Shown in pieces: positions 5,441-8,175 of a stretch of 8,175 nucleotides of DNA. Below the pieces are notes generated by a model that was given only the letters and a program-made list of their open reading frames with translations, was not told where the DNA came from and ran no database searches. The DNA comes from Verrucomicrobiia bacterium (GTDB lineage Bacteria > Verrucomicrobiota > Verrucomicrobiia > Limisphaerales > Palsa-1400): assembly GCA_025934545.1 (NCBI GenBank), contig JAICXV010000070.1, positions 1 to 8,175 of the forward strand, read 5' to 3'. The number at the start of each line of letters is the position of its first letter. Positions within the stretch are counted from its first letter, which is position 1. The position numbers and the translations under genes were made by a program.

Positions 5441-8175
5441 ATGCAATCGAACAACCTCAGCAAAGCGATCGCGGCCTGCGCCGATCCTGCGCGCGCCGCT
5501 TCGATAGCTGCGCAATTGCAGGACACCAGCGCTGCGCCCGTCCTCAAAAAAATTACCGCCGAGCAAGCCCGGATACTATGCGCGGTCGTTGCCGGGTCGG
5601 CTGTTTCCGGCGAATTGCTTGTCGCGCATCCCGATTGGCTCGGTCCCCTGCTCGAACCCGCCGCGCTGGAACATCCGCGCCACGCACAAGGCCTGAAGCG
5701 TGAAATCGATAAATGGCTCAAGCCATTGTTGAAAGCGGATGATTACGCTACGGCTCTTTCGAAACTCCGCGAATTCAAAACCCGCGACATGCTTCGCATC
5801 GCCGCGCGCGATCTCGCGGGCATAGGCGATTCGCAGATGATCATGTTGGAGTTGTCCAACCTCGCCGATGTTTGCGTCGACGCCGTCTATCAAATCTGCT
5901 CGCAACAGCTCACCAAACGTTTCGGTTCGCCCTATCATCTCGATGCCGATGAGAATTGGCAGCCCACGACTTTTTGCGTGATCGGCCTCGGCAAACTGGG
6001 CGGGCAGGAACTCAATTACAGTTCGGACATCGACGTAATTTTTGTCTATAGCGACGAGGGTTACATTTTCAAAACGCCACCGCGCGCCAGCGAACAAGCC
6101 GGCAAGAGCCTGACCAATCACCAATTTTTTGTGCGGCTCGCCGAAGCGATCATTAACGAAGTGGGACTGCTTGCGCCCGAAGGAATGTTGTTTCGGATCG
6201 ACCTGCGTTTGCGTCCCGAAGGCAACGCCGGTCCGCTCGCGCGCTCGCTCGAAAGTTACGAAAGTTATTATGCGCAATGGGGCCAGACCTGGGAGCGAAT
6301 GATGCTGATTAAAGCACGGCCCATCGCCGGCGAGATCGGCCTCGGCATGGAATTTATCGAGAACATTCACACCTTCCGTTACCCGCGGTCGATTAGCGAA
6401 CGAACCTTGCAGGAAATTGCCGCAATCAAAAAACGCATTGAAAGCGAGATCGTCAAAAGCGGCGAGATCGATCGTAACGTCAAACTCGGTCGCGGCGGTA
6501 TTCGGGAAATTGAATTCGTCGCCCAGACTTTGCAGATCCTGCACGCGGGCCGAACTCCTTTTTTGCAAGGCTCGCAAACATTGCCCACGCTGCAAAAGCT
6601 CAACGAATACCAGCACCTCAAACGTGCTCAAGTTGATGAACTCACCAACGCCTATCTCTTCCTGCGCAACCTTGAGCACCGCCTGCAGATGGAAGCGCAT
6701 CAACAAACCCACACCATTCCCACGGAGCGCAAAGCCCGTGAACGTCTGGCAAAACTCATGGGATTTGAAACGCTCGCCCCGTTTGAAAAAGCGCGCGCCG
6801 AACATTCAGCGCGCGTCCGCGCCATCTACGACGAAATTCTCGGCAAAGAAAACGACACAGAATCAAAACCGTTGCCGGACGATGACGACGAGAAAGCGTG
6901 GGAAAAGCTTTTAGCCGGCCATGCTTTTCGCGACCCGCAAAAGGCCGTCAAGATGGTTCACGTTTTTCTCCGTGGACCCGGCTACGTTCACGTTTCACCG
7001 CGCACGGTCGAGCTCGCGCGCCAGTTGTTGCCGAAATTATTAGCGCTTTGTCCGCAACCCAATCACTGGCCGGAAAACGCGCTCTCCGATCCGGATCGCG
7101 TTTTGGTGCGCCTCGATAGTTTCGTCACCGCTTATGGTGTCCGCGCGTCGCTCTATGAAATGTGGTCGCAGAATTCGAAGTTGTTCGAACTGCTTCTCCT
7201 TTTGTTCGATCGGTCCGAGTTTCTCGCCGAAACCGCCATCCGCACGCCCGACCTCGTCGATGAACTCGAACAGAGCGGTCGCCTGCGCCGTTCCAAAACC
7301 GCCGACGAAATCCTTAAGGATCTCCGTTACGGCGTGAAGGACCCCGACCAACATCTCTGGATACGCCGCTACCACGAAGCGGAATTCATGCGCATCGGTT
7401 TGCGCGAAATCCTTGGTCTCGCCGATTTCGAACAGAATATGATCGAGCTTTCGGCGCTGGCGCAGGCGTGTTTGCAATACGCGGTCGAAATCGTCAGCGC
7501 AAAACACAAATTCAAATCACCACCCTTCTGCATCGTCGGCATGGGTAAACTCGGCGGACAGGAAATTACCTACGGTTCTGACCTCGACATCATTTTTGTC
7601 GCGGGCGCGAAGACAAAAAATCTTCCGCGACTGCAAAAGGTCGCCGCTGAAGTCATGGATTTGCTTTCCAGGAAAACCGAGATGGGCAGCGTCTTTGAGA
7701 CCGATGCGCGACTGCGTCCCGACGGCGAGAAAGGGTTGCTCGTCAATACCCTGGAAGCGTACGAGGAATATTATCGCAAACGCGCCGCGCTCTGGGAAAT
7801 CCAATCCCTCACGAGAATTCGACCAATCGCAGGCGATATGCAGGTAGGAGACCAATTTCAGAAACTCACGACAGCTCTGGTTGATTTTTCGAAGCCGTCA
7901 AACATCGCAGCTTACAGCAAAGATTGGAAATCACAGATTGCCAAAATGCGCGAACGCATCGCCAAAGAGCGAACCGAGCGCGGCGAGGAACGTCTCGCTA
8001 TCAAAACCGGCCACGGCGGGCTGGTCGATGCCGAATTTATGGCCCAAACATTTTGCCTCGAAAACGGTTGGGCTGAACCAAATACGTTAAAAGCATTGCA
8101 GCGGGCTGACCGAGCCGGCTTGCTTCCCACCGGCGACGAATTTATCAAAAGCTACCGTTCCTTGCGCCGCATCGA
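5441..8175 (+). CDS. glnE: Bifunctional glutamine synthetase adenylyltransferase/adenylyl-removing enzyme (3' end outside window)
   Basis: 911 codons are visible without a stop; the E. coli enzyme has 946 residues, so little is missing. GlnE is cytosolic. It adds AMP to a tyrosine of glutamine synthetase when nitrogen is plentiful, and removes it by phosphorolysis when nitrogen is scarce, steered by PII protein and glutamine (established for the family). Both nucleotidyltransferase halves are intact. The N-terminal adenylyl-removing half has GLGKLGGQELNYSSD (182-196) with D196 and D198, RIDLRLRPEG (252-261) and GRGGIREIEF (350-359). The C-terminal transferase half has GMGKLGGQEITYGSD (700-714) with D714 and D716, DARLRPDG (755-762) and GHGGLVDAEF (857-866). 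These positions match the E. coli Asp pairs near 173/175 and 701/703 well. A short acidic linker (around DDDDE, residue 480) joins the halves. The start follows paralogue B by 12 bases, so it is probably co-transcribed with the envelope genes. Confidence 0.96.
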   Translation, partial: MQSNNLSKAIAACADPARAASIAAQLQDTSAAPVLKKITAEQARILCAVVAGSAVSGELLVAHPDWLGPLLEPAALEHPRHAQGLKREIDKWLKPLLKADDYATALSKLREFKTRDMLRIAARDLAGIGDSQMIMLELSNLADVCVDAVYQICSQQLTKRFGSPYHLDADENWQPTTFCVIGLGKLGGQELNYSSDIDVIFVYSDEGYIFKTPPRASEQAGKSLTNHQFFVRLAEAIINEVGLLAPEGMLFRIDLRLRPEGNAGPLARSLESYESYYAQWGQTWERMMLIKARPIAGEIGLGMEFIENIHTFRYPRSISERTLQEIAAIKKRIESEIVKSGEIDRNVKLGRGGIREIEFVAQTLQILHAGRTPFLQGSQTLPTLQKLNEYQHLKRAQVDELTNAYLFLRNLEHRLQMEAHQQTHTIPTERKARERLAKLMGFETLAPFEKARAEHSARVRAIYDEILGKENDTESKPLPDDDDEKAWEKLLAGHAFRDPQKAVKMVHVFLRGPGYVHVSPRTVELARQLLPKLLALCPQPNHWPENALSDPDRVLVRLDSFVTAYGVRASLYEMWSQNSKLFELLLLLFDRSEFLAETAIRTPDLVDELEQSGRLRRSKTADEILKDLRYGVKDPDQHLWIRRYHEAEFMRIGLREILGLADFEQNMIELSALAQACLQYAVEIVSAKHKFKSPPFCIVGMGKLGGQEITYGSDLDIIFVAGAKTKNLPRLQKVAAEVMDLLSRKTEMGSVFETDARLRPDGEKGLLVNTLEAYEEYYRKRAALWEIQSLTRIRPIAGDMQVGDQFQKLTTALVDFSKPSNIAAYSKDWKSQIAKMRERIAKERTERGEERLAIKTGHGGLVDAEFMAQTFCLENGWAEPNTLKALQRADRAGLLPTGDEFIKSYRSLRRI

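Noticed and set aside
4430..5566. Long open frame (378 codons) on the minus strand opposite paralogue B and the glnE start
   Set aside because: It is in codon register with the plus-strand genes and is explained by the same codon avoidance; it also crosses a gene boundary and shows no domain.
5332..5703. 123-codon plus-strand frame bridging the end of paralogue B and the start of glnE
   Set aside because: Strongly Arg-rich translation typical of a shifted frame; both flanking genes read normally across it.
5576..6805. Long open frame (409 codons) on the minus strand, opposite glnE
   Set aside because: Its codons are exact reverse complements of glnE codons, so it stays open simply because glnE avoids TTA, CTA and TCA here. 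The translation has no recognisable domain, while glnE on the other strand has all its motifs.
6417..6914. 165-codon plus-strand frame inside glnE
   Set aside because: Out-of-frame shadow rich in Arg, Ser and Lys; glnE stays open and matches its family throughout the same stretch.

Overview
The window looks like a chromosomal piece of a Gram-negative bacterium of the Planctomycetes-Verrucomicrobia group, most likely Verrucomicrobiota. This is an inference from the gene types: a large coiled-coil protein with a short conserved-looking C-terminal helix, an exported terpenoid-toroid protein, exported beta-sandwich proteins, and a full two-domain GlnE. GC content is moderate (roughly mid-50s by eye). 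There are no mobile elements, RNA genes or CRISPR arrays, and all genes lie on the plus strand.

Layout: (1) 2-1558, the C-terminal part of a long Gln/Lys/Ala-rich coiled-coil protein that continues upstream of the window. (2) About 1533-2528, a secreted alpha/alpha-toroid protein of the prenyltransferase/squalene-oxidase repeat type. (3) 2518-3963 and (4) 3956-5428, two tandem, diverged paralogues. Each has an export signal, two small beta modules, a LamG/DUF1080-like beta-sandwich and two further beta modules. (5) 5441 to the window end, glnE, the bifunctional glutamine synthetase adenylyltransferase/adenylyl-removing enzyme, cut off by the window edge after 911 codons.

The genes are packed very tightly. 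Overlaps are about 26, 11 and 8 bases, followed by a 12-base gap before glnE, and I see no promoter or terminator at any junction. One transcript with translational coupling is the simplest reading. The first four genes look like an envelope module: one coiled-coil protein and three exported proteins, none with a recognisable catalytic site. Genes of the first two kinds are, to my knowledge, often found downstream of MoxR/DUF58/von Willebrand (BatA-like) clusters in planctomycetes and verrucomicrobia, but the upstream part is not visible here. glnE is the only gene with a firm biochemical role, controlling glutamine synthetase by adenylylation. Its place at the end of an envelope operon is unexplained.

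The best candidate for something undescribed is the pair of tandem four-module beta-sandwich paralogues next to the exported toroid protein. There is no stretch of more than 15 bases without a gene.
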